This document shows positions 28,001-40,837 of a DNA stretch of 64,000 nucleotides, piece after piece. This DNA comes from Zoogloeaceae bacterium. GTDB lineage: Bacteria; Pseudomonadota; Gammaproteobacteria; Burkholderiales; Rhodocyclaceae. The notes under the pieces were generated by a model, which was not told the DNA's origin, ran no database searches, and saw nothing but the letters and a program-made list of their open reading frames with translations. The position numbers were made by a program, and so were the translations under genes. Positions within the stretch are counted from its first letter, which is position 1. Every line of letters starts with the position of its first letter. The stretch spans positions 124,001 to 188,000 of the forward strand of contig JACKMC010000004.1 in assembly GCA_024235595.1 (NCBI GenBank). The letters are read 5' to 3'.

Positions 28001-31000
28001 GACGCTTACCGATGCACTGAGCTTCCACGCCTGGGATCGCACCACAGGCAGCAACGGCGGCAGCGCCAATCCGACCCCGGGCGGTGGCGCCAGCGCCTTC
28101 AGCGCGGAGACGGCCACCGTCGACCTGCAGATCGTATCCAGCAATAACCGACCGACGCTCGACACTGCCCGGGCCATCACCATCCTTACGTCGGAAGACG
28201 CTCCCGCGCCGCTTGGCGCGGTGGGTTTTCTGGCGAGCGGTCTGGTGTCGTTCGCCAGCTCCGGTATCGGTCCCGAGAACGTGACCGATACCGACACGGG
28301 CGCACAGACCGGCATCGCCATCGTCGGCATCAACGCACCGGCCGGCAAGTGGTCCTACAGCACCAACGGTGGCACCACCTGGATCGAGATCAGCGCCAGT
28401 CCTTCGCCAGACAGCGCGCTGCTGCTGGCGGCCGACAGTCTCACCCGGCTCTATTACCAACCGACCACGCCGAACGACTACGGCACCGTGTCAAGCGCGA
28501 TCAGCTTCAAAGCCTGGGACCAGAGCTCGGGTGCAAACGGCGCTAGCGGACAGGACACGCTCGCGGGCAATGCCTTCAGCGCCGCTATCGAAACGGCGGA
28601 TATCATTGTGCAGCCGGTCAATGACGCACCAAAGCTTGTCGCCAACAGTCTCGATATCGCCGAAGGCGCGAGCGTGACGCTCGGCGTGGCGAATCTGGAC
28701 AGCAGCGATGTTGATGAAAGCGATCGCACCAAGCTGCGCTTTTCGATCGGCTCGCTGGCTGGCGGATATTTCTACAATACCGTCAGCGCCGCAGTGGTCA
28801 CCGATTTCACGCAGGATGACATCGACAAGGGCCGCATAGAATTTCGCCACGGTGGCGAGGAGGTAAAGCCCGCCTACACGGTTTCGGTTTCGGACGGCAG
28901 CGCCAGTTCTGCGACGCAGGACGCAAACATCACATTCACGAACCTCAACGACCGGCCCGCGCTGACCGTCACCGGCCTTGCCAGCTACTCGCTCAACGAA
29001 GATGCCGGCGTACCGGTCGGGGCCGTTGGCGCGCCCGTGAGTGCGCTGGTCAGCCTCTCCGGGTCGGGCGGCCTGGAGAACGTTCTCGACCCTGATGCGG
29101 CGGGCCTCACCGGCATTGCCATCATCAGCGCCGATGCCACCAACGGCAGCTGGTACTGGAGCACCGACGACGGCGCTTCCTGGAGCCTGCTCGGTACGGT
29201 CGCGCCGGATAACGCCCTACTCCTCGCTGCCGAGGATGGCAATCGAATCGCCTTCGAACCCAATTCCAACTACAACGGCAGCGCGCCCGCCTTGAGTTTC
29301 GAGGCGTGGGACCGCTCGGCGTGGGCAACTGGCGATCGGCCAGACACCACCGCCGGCGATGCATTCAGCCTCGACTCGGACACCGTCACCCTGACCGTGC
29401 GCCCGGTCAACGACGCCCCGACGGTCAGCCCGATCGCGCTCGGCAGCATCGCCGAAGACCGCAGCCGCACCATCACCGCCGCCGAGCTGCTCGCCGGTGC
29501 TGGCGACATCGATGGCGATGCGCTGAGCGTGGAAAACCTCGCCCTCGTCAGCGGCAATGGCACGCTCTCAAGCTCGGGTATCGATAGCTGGATCTTCACG
29601 CCGGAGACTGACTGGAGCGGCCCGGTGAGCTTCAGCTTCGAGGTCGATGACGGCACGGTGCAGGTCGCCAACTCCGCATCGCTCAGCGTGACCGCCGTCA
29701 ATGACGCGCCGACGTTCAACACTGCTGGCGACGGCATCGCCACCTGGGACGGTGGAGGCGCCGACGGCGCCCGCGCGGTGACAGTGCAAAGCGACGGAAA
29801 AATCCTGGTCGCAGGCTACACCTACAACGGCAGCGACAACGATTTCCTCCTCCAGCGCTACAACGCCGACGGCACGCGGGATTCGAGCTTCGGAGGCGGT
29901 GACGGCATCGTCATCACCGACTTCGGCGGCACAAGCGATGTCGCCCGTGCGGTCGAAGTCCAGTCGGACGGCAAGATCGTCGTGTCGGGCACCAGCAAGG
30001 GCGACTTCGCCGTCGCGCGCTACAACGGCGACGGCAGTGCGGACACCGGATTCGGCACCGGTGGCCTGGTGACCACCGATCTGTTTTCGGGCACGGACGA
30101 GAGCTACGGGCTCGTCATACAGGCTGACGGCAAGATCCTCCTCTCGGGCCATGCAACGGGTGCGCCGGGCGGCACGGATTTCGCGCTGGTCAGGTACAAC
30201 GCGAACGGCACCCTGGACACCGGTTTTGGCACCAACGGCATCGTCGCCGCCGATTTCGCCGCCGGTGGCGCAGACTACGGATACAACGTGGTCGTTCAAT
30301 CCGACGGCAAGATCGTCATGGGCGGCTATGGCCCGGCGGCCGGCGGCGGAAACGACGTTTTCACGGTCGCCCGCTTCAATGCCAACGGGAGCGTGGACAC
30401 CAGCTTCGGCGGCGGAACCGGCTACGCCGTGGCCGACACCGATGGCCCCGGTAGCCGCGATGTCGGGTTTGGCATTGCGCTGCAGGCCGACGGCAAGATC
30501 GTGCAGACCGGCTTTCAGAATGCGACCCGAGATATCGTTGTCGTGCGCTGGGACAGCAGCGGGATGCTGGACAGCACGTTCGGCGGCGTCGGCTACGTCT
30601 CTACCGACCTTGGCGGCGCGGGTTTCCAGGCCTACGGCTACGACATCACGGTCCAGCCTGACGGCAAGCTGCTGGTCAGCGGGTACCACAAAAACATCGG
30701 ATCGGTCGTCCTTGCCCTGCGCTACAACACGGATGGGAGTCTCGACACCGGTTTTGGCTCGGGCGGGATCGTCACCACAAGCGTCGACGGGGTGAGCGAC
30801 ATCGCCTACAGCGCGGCCTTGCAATCCGACGGTGGCATCATCCTGGTCGGTACCAGCAGCAACGGCAGCAACAACGACCTCGCCGTGATCCGCTACACCA
30901 GTGGCGGCACGCTGGACACCCGCTTCGACGGCGTGAATACGCTCAACGGCGCACCGACCTACGTCGAAAACGGCGCCGCCGTGGTGCTCGACAGCGATGT

Positions 31001-33107
31001 CAGGATCCTGGACCCAGATCTAGTCGGCGCGAACTACGCCGGCGCAACCCTGACGCTTGCCCGTAGCGGCGGCGCAAGCGCCGAGGACGTATTTGGCAAC
31101 TCCGGCTTGCTTTCGGCCCTGACGGAGAGCGGCAACCTGGTGGTGTCGGGCACCACCATCGGCATGGTTACCAGCAACTCCAGCGGCACGCTGATGCTGA
31201 CCTTCAACGGCAATGCCACGCAAGCCCTGGTCAACGCGGCACTGCAGGCCCTCACCTATGCCAACAACAGCGATTCGCCTCCGGCTTCGGTGCAGATCAA
31301 CTGGACCTTCAATGACGGCAATACGGGTGCGCAGGGTACGGGAGGGGCGCTCAGTGCAACCGGCAGCACGACGGTCGGCATCACCGCGGTCAACGACGCT
31401 CCGGTGGCCAGCAACCTCGGCGCCGCCGAGAGCTACACCGAAGACAGCCCGCTGGACCTGACCGACATCGCCATCAGCGACGTCGACAGCGCGACCGTCA
31501 CCGCCACGCTGACGCTGTCCGTGCCTGGCGCCGGCAGCCTCAACACCGCCACCTCCGGGGCCGTGACCTCGACCTATGACGCCGGCACCGGCGTGTGGAG
31601 CGCCAGCGGCGCGATCGCCGACGTCAATACGCTGCTCGCGGGGCTCACGTTCACGCCCACGGCCGACTACAACGCCAGCTTCAACATCGCCACCAGTGTC
31701 AGCGACGGTGTCGCCGCCCCGCTGACCGGCAGCAAGAACGTCACCGGCACCGCCGTCAACGACGCGCCGCAGGCCAGTGGATCGGCGGTGCTCGCTGCGG
31801 TCAATGAAGATACCGTGTCACCCGGCGGCGCCACCGTGGCGAGCCTGTTCTTCGCCAATTTCAGTGACCCGACGGATGCCGGCAACCCGGCACAGAACCA
31901 GTTCGCCGGCGTCGCCGTGCGCGGGCAGGCGGTCGACCTTGCCGAGGGGCGTTGGCAATATTCGATCGATGGCGGTGCCAACTGGTCGAACTTCGGGTTC
32001 ATCTCGGACACCAAAGCGGTCGCACTTCGCGCCACCGACTTTTTGCGCTTCCAGCCAGCCACGAATTACAACGGCACACCGAACAGCCTGTCGGTGCGGC
32101 TGATCGACAACTCGACCACCGTGACCAGCGGGGCCATGCTCAACGTCGCGGGCTTCGGCGCCAGCACGCCGTACAGCGCCGCCGTCGTCAGCGCGGCGAC
32201 GAGCGTCATTGCGGTCAACGACGCCCCGGCTGGTGCCGACAGGACCGTCACCGTGCTCGAGGATGCCAGCTACACCTTCACCACCGCCGACTTCGGCTTC
32301 TCCGACCCCAGCGACAGCCCGGCCAGCGCCCTGCTGGCGGTGAAGATCACCACCCTGCCCGGCGCCGGCACGCTGAGACTCGACGGCGCCGCGGTGAGCG
32401 CCGGCGACTTCGTCAGCGCCGCCGACATCGCCGCCGGCAAGCTGCGCTTCGCCCCCGCGGCCAACGCCAACGGCGCGGGCTACGCGAGCTTCAGCTTCCA
32501 GGTGCGGGACAACGGCGGCACCGCCAATGGCGGCGTCGATCTCGACCCCACGCCGAACACCCTCACCATCGACGTCACGTCGGTCAACGACGCCCCGGCC
32601 GGCGCCAACAGGACCGTCACCGTGCTCGAGGACGCCAGCTACACCTTCACCACCGCCGACTTCGGCTTCTCCGACCCCAGCGACAGCCCGGCCAACGCCC
32701 TGCTGGCGGTGAAGATCGGCGCCCTGCCCGGCGCCGGCACGCTGAGACTCGACGGCGCCGCGGTGAGCGCCGGCGACTTCGTCAGCGCCGCCGACATCGC
32801 CGCCGGCAAGCTGCGCTTCGCCCCCGCGGCCAACGCCAACGGCGCGGGCCATGCGAGCTTCAGCTTCCAGGTACAGGACAACGGCGGCACCGCCAATGGC
32901 GGCGTCGATCTCGATCCCACGCCGAACACCCTCACCATCGACGTCACCGCGGTCAATGACGCCCCGGCCGGCGCCAACAGGACCGTCACCGTGCTCGAGG
33001 ACGCCAGCTACACCTTCACCACCGCCGACTTCGGCTTCTCCGACCCCAGTGACAGCCCGGCCAACGCCCTGCTGGCGGTGAAGATCGCCTGCCGGGCCGC
33101 GCGCTGA
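25014..33107 (+). CDS. Giant LEPR-XLL / DUF4347 / cadherin-like surface protein, N-terminal portion up to an in-frame stop
   Basis: 2697 residues are read before an in-frame TGA that lies in a damaged repeat unit. The gene most likely continues in the same frame to 35744 (about 3,576 residues in all). There is no normal signal peptide. Instead residues 29-40 read KLEPRLLYSADL, the LEPR-XLL sorting motif of giant proteins. Residues about 75-240 are DUF4347 (VHILSHGAAGELQLG, then ILLYGCDVAGSS). Then come beta-rich repeats with ASGDFVVTW-type motifs, many cadherin-like modules ending VNDAP, and delta-60 repeats at about residues 1573-1975 (SDGKIVVSG, RYNADGT, FGGG). Cadherin-like modules resume, including near-identical 123-residue units. 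Role: very large cell-surface or secreted protein, probably adhesive. Confidence 0.9.
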   Translation: MLKLLSRLTRSFRPAGAASALPPRPLAEKLEPRLLYSADLMPVGLGADAALPGAETRVLDSDTSTWLDRATAQQSGGELLIIDGAVDDADTLLNELRAANPALEVVQLDSSRDGIEQIGQALAGRSNLGAVHILSHGAAGELQLGNGMLDQRTLDEQADRIAAWGRALGADADILLYGCDVAGSSAGQAFVQNLAALTGADVAASTDLTGAAARGGNWVLEQQSGHIEAATLASKNWQGSLGVTAVSADLNVSGVTLGEQFAPKVAMLDNGNWMSVWSADVILFNKAIGGSIFDASGTAVRRDFAVSVSGTATSPDIASDGSSLFVVTWVSSQMGTQDIYAGLFNSAGAIIGSEFRVTEGNSTATSGDQEAPRVAMNASGDFVVTWSGKGPGDSDGVFARRFKRDGSANGDVFNINSMTDGTQDTPDVALAADGRFVITWHDGGAGSIIRARTFDANATAGSVIDVQSVIRGNASDPAVAIDASGNFAVVWAENGVDLGHSAVQLQRFDASGALQGTVSTANTFTDNDQERPRISMNASGDFVVAWESDRQDGSGETTVLRSFLAGGGSAGSEILANTYTSGDQQTPDIALNDAGQLVVVWSGERSGGSDNDISGKTFTWPEAVAANNAPVLEAGGVTYTLDQDAGAGTPVGAVGIEIPKLVSLKGSGSGPENVTDPDAGALVGIAITSADKTNGNWYWSVDDGVSWNPLGEVSATSAFGGARLLSAASGMRIAFAPNGSYSGTSSAALTFKAWDLTTGSNGGQQDIRTGTAFSVATDTLALEVLAVNRAPDTSEVTLGNIAEDSARTITAAQLLANASDTDGDTLTVGSLVLASGNGTLSSSGIDSWTFTPGADWSGAVSFEYEISDGKATTTGTASLDVTSVNDAPSLGTGAPDITVLQGNGVPAGAVGVRISTLVSFTAAGSGAQNVSDADSDAVTGIAVTAADDSRGDWWFSFDDGANWRALDLAGLPAGEARLLAADAGTRLYFNASGTAGTLTDALSFHAWDRTTGSNGGSANPTPGGGASAFSAETATVDLQIVSSNNRPTLDTARAITILTSEDAPAPLGAVGFLASGLVSFASSGIGPENVTDTDTGAQTGIAIVGINAPAGKWSYSTNGGTTWIEISASPSPDSALLLAADSLTRLYYQPTTPNDYGTVSSAISFKAWDQSSGANGASGQDTLAGNAFSAAIETADIIVQPVNDAPKLVANSLDIAEGASVTLGVANLDSSDVDESDRTKLRFSIGSLAGGYFYNTVSAAVVTDFTQDDIDKGRIEFRHGGEEVKPAYTVSVSDGSASSATQDANITFTNLNDRPALTVTGLASYSLNEDAGVPVGAVGAPVSALVSLSGSGGLENVLDPDAAGLTGIAIISADATNGSWYWSTDDGASWSLLGTVAPDNALLLAAEDGNRIAFEPNSNYNGSAPALSFEAWDRSAWATGDRPDTTAGDAFSLDSDTVTLTVRPVNDAPTVSPIALGSIAEDRSRTITAAELLAGAGDIDGDALSVENLALVSGNGTLSSSGIDSWIFTPETDWSGPVSFSFEVDDGTVQVANSASLSVTAVNDAPTFNTAGDGIATWDGGGADGARAVTVQSDGKILVAGYTYNGSDNDFLLQRYNADGTRDSSFGGGDGIVITDFGGTSDVARAVEVQSDGKIVVSGTSKGDFAVARYNGDGSADTGFGTGGLVTTDLFSGTDESYGLVIQADGKILLSGHATGAPGGTDFALVRYNANGTLDTGFGTNGIVAADFAAGGADYGYNVVVQSDGKIVMGGYGPAAGGGNDVFTVARFNANGSVDTSFGGGTGYAVADTDGPGSRDVGFGIALQADGKIVQTGFQNATRDIVVVRWDSSGMLDSTFGGVGYVSTDLGGAGFQAYGYDITVQPDGKLLVSGYHKNIGSVVLALRYNTDGSLDTGFGSGGIVTTSVDGVSDIAYSAALQSDGGIILVGTSSNGSNNDLAVIRYTSGGTLDTRFDGVNTLNGAPTYVENGAAVVLDSDVRILDPDLVGANYAGATLTLARSGGASAEDVFGNSGLLSALTESGNLVVSGTTIGMVTSNSSGTLMLTFNGNATQALVNAALQALTYANNSDSPPASVQINWTFNDGNTGAQGTGGALSATGSTTVGITAVNDAPVASNLGAAESYTEDSPLDLTDIAISDVDSATVTATLTLSVPGAGSLNTATSGAVTSTYDAGTGVWSASGAIADVNTLLAGLTFTPTADYNASFNIATSVSDGVAAPLTGSKNVTGTAVNDAPQASGSAVLAAVNEDTVSPGGATVASLFFANFSDPTDAGNPAQNQFAGVAVRGQAVDLAEGRWQYSIDGGANWSNFGFISDTKAVALRATDFLRFQPATNYNGTPNSLSVRLIDNSTTVTSGAMLNVAGFGASTPYSAAVVSAATSVIAVNDAPAGADRTVTVLEDASYTFTTADFGFSDPSDSPASALLAVKITTLPGAGTLRLDGAAVSAGDFVSAADIAAGKLRFAPAANANGAGYASFSFQVRDNGGTANGGVDLDPTPNTLTIDVTSVNDAPAGANRTVTVLEDASYTFTTADFGFSDPSDSPANALLAVKIGALPGAGTLRLDGAAVSAGDFVSAADIAAGKLRFAPAANANGAGHASFSFQVQDNGGTANGGVDLDPTPNTLTIDVTAVNDAPAGANRTVTVLEDASYTFTTADFGFSDPSDSPANALLAVKIACRAAR

Positions 33108-34028
33108 GACTGACGCGCGTACGCCGCGACTTCGTCAGCGCCGCGACATCGCCGCCGGCAAGCTGCCTTCGCCCCGCGCCAACGCCAACGGCGCGGGCAG
33201 CGGGCTTCAGCTTCCAGGTGCGGACACGCGCACCGCCAATGCGGCGTCGATCTCGATCCACGCCGAACGATCACCATCGACGTCACCGCGGTCAATGACG
33301 CCCCGGCCGGCGCCAACAGGACCGTCACCGTGCTCGAGGACGCCAGCTACACCTTCACCACCGCCGACTTCGGCTTCTCCGACCCCAGTGACAGCCCGGC
33401 CAACGCCTTGCTGGCGGTGAAGATCGGCGCCCTGCCCGGCGCCGGCACGCTGAGACTCGACGGCGCCGCGGTGAGCGCCGGCGACTTCGTCAGCGCCGCC
33501 GACATCGCCGCCGGCAAGCTGCGCTTCGCCCCCGCCGCCAACGCCAACGGCGCGGGCTACGCGGGCTTCAGCTTCCAGGTGCGGGACAACGGCGGCACCG
33601 CCAATGGCGGCGTCGATCTCGACGCCACGCCGAACACGATCACCATCGACGTCACGTCGGTCAACGACGCCCCGGCAGGCGCCAACAGGACCGTCACCGT
33701 GCTCGAGGATGCCAGCTACACCTTCACCGCCGCCGACTTCGGCTTCAGCGACCCCAGCGACAGCCCGGCCAACGCCCTGCTGGCGGTGAAGATCGGCACC
33801 CTGCCCGGCGCCGGCGCGCTGAGACTCGACGGCGCCGCGGTGAGCGCCGGCGACTTCGTCAGCGCCGCCGACATCGCCGCCGGCAAGCTGCGCTTCGCCC
33901 CCGCCGCCAACGCCAACGGCGCGGGCTACGCGGGCTTCAGCTTCCAGGTGCGGGACAACGGCGGCACCGCCAATGGCGGCGTCGATCTCGACGCCACGCC
34001 CAACACGATCACCATCGACGTCACCGCG
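32214..34028 (+). repeat. Five near-identical 369-bp tandem repeats inside the giant gene
   Basis: Units begin at 32214, 32583, 32952, 33291 and 33660. Four are exactly 369 bp (123 codons); the third is 339 bp. Each encodes a cadherin-like module that begins VNDAPAGANRTVTVLEDASY and includes FGFSDPSDSPANALLAVKI. A sixth, clearly diverged unit follows from about 34360. The high nucleotide identity points to recent expansion or gene conversion, and also makes the stretch hard to assemble. Confidence 0.92.
33086..33290 (+). other. Damaged part of the third repeat unit: scattered small deletions, net -30 bp
   Basis: Aligned to its neighbours, this stretch lacks about 30 bases, mostly one or two at a time, within roughly 200 bp, and it creates the stop at 33105-33107. 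The net loss is a multiple of three, and the following units are intact and in the original frame. The pattern is typical of a poor consensus in a collapsed repeat rather than of natural decay. Confidence 0.75.
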
Positions 34029-35740
34029 GTCAATGATGCGCCCGAGATCGCAATCAACACCCTCACCATCGCCGAAGGCGCGACCGTGACGCTGGACAAC
34101 ACCATGCTGCACGCCACCGACGTCGAGAGCGGCCCGGCAGCACTGAGCTATTCGGTGTCGGGCCTCGGCGGCGGCTTCTTCGCTCTAGCCACCGCCCCCA
34201 CGGTGGCGATCTCGAGCTTCACCCAGGCACAGGTCGATGCCGGCAACGTGATCTTCACCCACGACGGCAACGAGGCCGCGCCGTCCTATACGCTCACCGT
34301 CACCGACAGCAGCGGCACGCCCTCGGCACCGTCCGCGGCGACGATCAGCTATGCGCGCGTCAACGATGCGCCGATGGGCACCAGCAGGACCATCAGCTTG
34401 CTCGAAGATGGCCGCCACACCTTCGTCGCCGCCGATTTCGGTTTCAGCGATCCCGACGACAGCCCGTCGAACGCCTTGCTCGCGATCAGGATTTCGAGCT
34501 TGCCGAGCGCGGGAAGCCTCAGGCTCGACGGCCGCAGTATCGCGGTGGGCGAGTTCGTCGGCATCGCCGAGCTCACCCAGGGCAAGCTCAGCTTCTCGCC
34601 CGCGGCCAACGCAAATGGCAGCGCCTACGCGAGCTTCGGCTTTCAGGTCCGCGACGATGGCGGGGTGGCCAATGGCGGTGTCGATCTCGACCCGACGATA
34701 CGGACGATCAGTTTCGATGTCGGCGCGGTGAACGATGCACCCACCCTGAGCGGCCCGGGCAGGCAGATCGTGCGCTCCGGCGAAGGCTTCGGGCCGCTGG
34801 TGCTGAACCTCGGCGACGAAGAAACCGAAGCATCCGATCTTTCCGTGCGCGCCTATTCGACCAATCAGGCGGTGCTGCCGGACAGCGCCATTCAGCTCTC
34901 CGGCGCTGGCGCCGAGCGCAGCCTCACGGTGCAGGCCGGCTACACCGGCGTTCCGGGGATCGCCCGCATCGTCATCGAGGTGAGCGACGGCAGCGAAACG
35001 GTGAGCATGGCCGTGGAAGTCTTCGCCAGCACTGTCGCGCCTCCCGAGGCGGTTTCGGCCGCGCCCTCCGAAGCGTCCTCGCCAGCGAGCGATTCGTCGG
35101 CGGACGAACCGGCCGGGGAAGCCGTCGCAGCCCCGGCGCTGGCGCAGGAAACCGCCCCACAGATTTCTGCGACGCCGCTTTCGGATGCGGTGCTGGCCGG
35201 CGTGCCACCGGCGTTCCAGGCGAGCAGCGCCGCGCGCACACCCGACGAGGTCGGCACGACCACTATCGGCCGTGTCGAGATCGCGCCGATTCACCTCGGG
35301 ACGACCGAGGTGCTCAGCCAGCTCTATGCGCCGACGGAGGTTTCGGGCGCGCCAATCGCCGAAAGCGAGATAAGCCGCAGCATGCGCGAAGCCCGTCTCG
35401 AACAGGTCTTCAGTCAATTGCGCGACACGGTCAACGACGAGAGCCGCAGCACCCGGCAGGAGGTCGCGGTGGCCATCGCCACCGGCACCAGCCTCACGAT
35501 CGGCTACGTTGCCTGGCTGATCCGCGGCGGGGTGCTGGTCAGCAGCCTGCTCACCAGCATGCCTGCCTGGCGCCTGCTCGATCCGCTGCCGATCCTCGGC
35601 AATGTGAAATCCAGGGGAAGCGATGATGACGACTCGCTCGAATCGATGGTCAGCGCGGACAAGGCCACGCCCGCCAAACCCAAGGCTTTGGCGTCGGAGG
35701 GCAGCGCAACATCCGCGGCCTCAGCACAAGGAGCGCCGCG

Positions 35741-35744
<4 letters not shown>
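33330..35744 (+). CDS. Giant surface protein, C-terminal portion (continuation of the gene at 25014)
   Basis: 804 codons in the same frame as the upstream part, beginning at a GTG inside a repeat that is not a natural gene start. It holds the last two 123-residue units, a diverged unit (TISLLEDGRHTFVAADFGF) and another cadherin-like module. An Ala/Ser/Pro/Glu-rich linker follows (about codons 570-620). The tail contains a helical stretch (SRSMREARLEQVFSQLRD) and hydrophobic segments (IATGTSLTIGYVAWLIRGG and VLVSSLLTSMPAW), so the C-terminus may be membrane-held. The final charged tail GSDDDDSLESM precedes the stop. The stop overlaps the kinase start by 4 nt (ATGA). Annotate together with 25014-33107 as one gene. 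Confidence 0.85.
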
Positions 35745-38662
<2,918 letters not shown>

Positions 38663-38744
38663 TGGAAAAGCCTCAAGTCGGCGTGCTCGGGGCCGTTACC
38701 AAAGGAGACGAATCATCGCCGGAAGCCTCACGGCCGCAGGAAAA

Positions 38745-40547
38745 ATGAACCAACAGATTGGCATCGAAGAGATCGACCGGGTCGCCCCACCCAAAGCGGC
38801 TGGCGGCGACAACGTGGTGCGGCGCCAGGCCACCATCATGCTGGTCGATGACGAATCGATCACCCTCGACACCCTGCAGATCTTCCTCGAAGACGCCGGC
38901 TACCAGCGTTTCGTGCTGACTTCGGACGCGCGCGAGGCGATTCCCACGCTCGAGCGCGAGCGCCCGGACATCGTGCTGCTCGATCTCATGATGCCCTACG
39001 TGAACGGCTTCGAGATCCTCGAGTACATTCGCAGCAACGAACGCTTCGAGCATCTGCCGGTGGTGGTGCTGACCTCCTCGTCCGATGCGCCAACCCGTCT
39101 GAAGGCGCTGGAGATGGGCGCCACCGACTTCCTGGCCAAACCGGTGGACGAAAGCGAACTCGTGCTGCGGGTTCGCAACACCCTCAACGCCAAGGCCTAC
39201 CAGGACCGTCTCACCTATTTCGATCGCCTCACCGGCCTGCCCAACCGGCAGATGCTGACCGACAACCTCGAGTGGGCGATCGAGCAGAGCGGGCGGCTTG
39301 GACAATCTGGTGCGCTGCTGCATATCGACATCCACCGTTTCCGGCGGCTCAACGAGGCCCTCGGCCCGGCAGTGGCCGATGAGTTGCTGCAACACGTGGC
39401 GCGCCGGCTGGCCTCGGTGCTGCACGACGGCAGTATCGCCAGCGTGCTCTCCCAGACCGACAGCATCGCCGAGCTTGGCCGGCTCAGTGGCGACGAGTTC
39501 TCTTTGCTGGTCACCGGCAATCACAGGCCCGAAGACCTCGCCCGCATCGCACGCAGCCTGCTCCAGAGCATGGCCGAGCCCTTCCGCCTGCGCGGCCAGG
39601 ATCTTTATCTTGCCATCAACATCGGCATCGCCACCTTTCCAGGCGAAGATATTGAACTCAACAGGATCCAGGGCAATGCCGGCATCGCGGTGCGCTCATT
39701 GCGAACCGACCAGCCAAACCCGGAAGGCGCGTTCTGCTTCTATGCTCCCGAGCTCAACGCTCGGGCGCAGAAGCGCCTGGACCTCGAAACCGAGCTCAGA
39801 CATGCCATCGAACGCCACGAGCTGCAGCTTTATTACCAGCCGAAATACGACGTCGCCACCGAAACGGTGATTGGCGCGGAGTGCCTGATGCGCTGGCTCC
39901 ACCCGCAGCGCGGATTCATTTCGCCGGTCGAGTTCATTCCGCTCGCCGAGGAAACCGGCCTGATCCTGGAGATGGGGCGCCACGTCCTCGAAGAGGCCTG
40001 CCGACAACTCGCCGAATGGTCGTCGAAGGGGCTCGACGCAGGCATGCTCGCGGTCAACGTTTCGGTGCAGCAGTTTCGCCACCCGGGCTTCGTCGAGCAG
40101 GTGCGCGATGCGTTGTCACGATTCGGGGTGGCGGCCAGCCGGATCAAGATCGAGGTCACCGAGTCCCTGCTCATGACCGAACAGGAGCAGGCGACCCGGA
40201 TGCTGAACGAACTCAGGGCGCTGGGCCTGCACATGTCGATCGACGATTTCGGAACCGGCTATTCGTCGCTGTCCTACCTTCGTACGCTACCGATCGACGA
40301 ACTCAAGATCGACCGCAGCTTTCTCATCGATGTGGCGACCAGCAGCGACAGCGCCGCGATCGTTCGCGCCATCCTCGCGCTGGCCCACAGCCTCGACATG
40401 GAGGTGGTGGCCGAAGGCGTCGAAACGCGCGATCAGCTCGACTTCCTGCGCGAGCACGGCTGCGACGCCTTCCAGGGATTCCTGTTCAGCAAGGCGGTCC
40501 CCGCGCCTGAGTTCGAAGCGATGCTCGCTGCGCCAGCCAGTCGTTGA
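38745..40547 (+). CDS. Response regulator with degenerate GGDEF and EAL (c-di-GMP phosphodiesterase) domains
   Basis: 600 residues. The receiver domain (about 28-145) has MLVDDES and DIVLLDLMMP with the Asp acceptor, and the Lys in FLAKPVDE. The GGDEF domain (about 150-320) reads LSGDEF in place of GGDEF, so cyclase activity is doubtful. The EAL domain (about 345-595) has ECLMRW in place of EALxRW but keeps the key Glu, the NVSVQQF segment, DDFGTGYSSLSYL, KIDRSF and the EGVET motif, so phosphodiesterase activity is likely. The start at 38745 has AGGA close upstream. The gene follows the hybrid kinase by 82 nt and should be its partner, lowering c-di-GMP and possibly controlling retention or release of the giant surface protein. 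Confidence 0.92.
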   Translation: MNQQIGIEEIDRVAPPKAAGGDNVVRRQATIMLVDDESITLDTLQIFLEDAGYQRFVLTSDAREAIPTLERERPDIVLLDLMMPYVNGFEILEYIRSNERFEHLPVVVLTSSSDAPTRLKALEMGATDFLAKPVDESELVLRVRNTLNAKAYQDRLTYFDRLTGLPNRQMLTDNLEWAIEQSGRLGQSGALLHIDIHRFRRLNEALGPAVADELLQHVARRLASVLHDGSIASVLSQTDSIAELGRLSGDEFSLLVTGNHRPEDLARIARSLLQSMAEPFRLRGQDLYLAINIGIATFPGEDIELNRIQGNAGIAVRSLRTDQPNPEGAFCFYAPELNARAQKRLDLETELRHAIERHELQLYYQPKYDVATETVIGAECLMRWLHPQRGFISPVEFIPLAEETGLILEMGRHVLEEACRQLAEWSSKGLDAGMLAVNVSVQQFRHPGFVEQVRDALSRFGVAASRIKIEVTESLLMTEQEQATRMLNELRALGLHMSIDDFGTGYSSLSYLRTLPIDELKIDRSFLIDVATSSDSAAIVRAILALAHSLDMEVVAEGVETRDQLDFLREHGCDAFQGFLFSKAVPAPEFEAMLAAPASR

Positions 40548-40837
40548 CGGCCCCCGCGCTGCGCGCCGGCCCACGGTGTGGGCCGCGCAACGACGCCCCT
40601 CGAGCAACTGCTGCATCGAGCGCGCATGGCGCCGATCTCCGGCCAGGGCGAGCACGACCCGAGAGCCGACCGGGCCGATTCCCGCCTAGCCTTGCCGCGA
40701 TTTCGCCAACCTCGTCGATGCCAGCCTTGCGCAAGGCCAGACGGTAGTGCAGAAAGCGTTCGCAGCGGCGGAAAAGGATGCGTCGAGCAAGCCAGCGACA
40801 CCAAGGCGTGCGATCCGTGAACTCGCGCCCTGTCCGA

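Noticed and set aside
33086..33290. Giant gene as a true pseudogene
   Set aside because: Only one repeat unit is affected, the frame resumes and downstream genes are coupled to its stop; sequence error is more likely.
32214..34028. Tandem repeats considered as a CRISPR-like array
   Set aside because: Units are 369 bp, directly adjacent, coding and in frame; there are no spacers.
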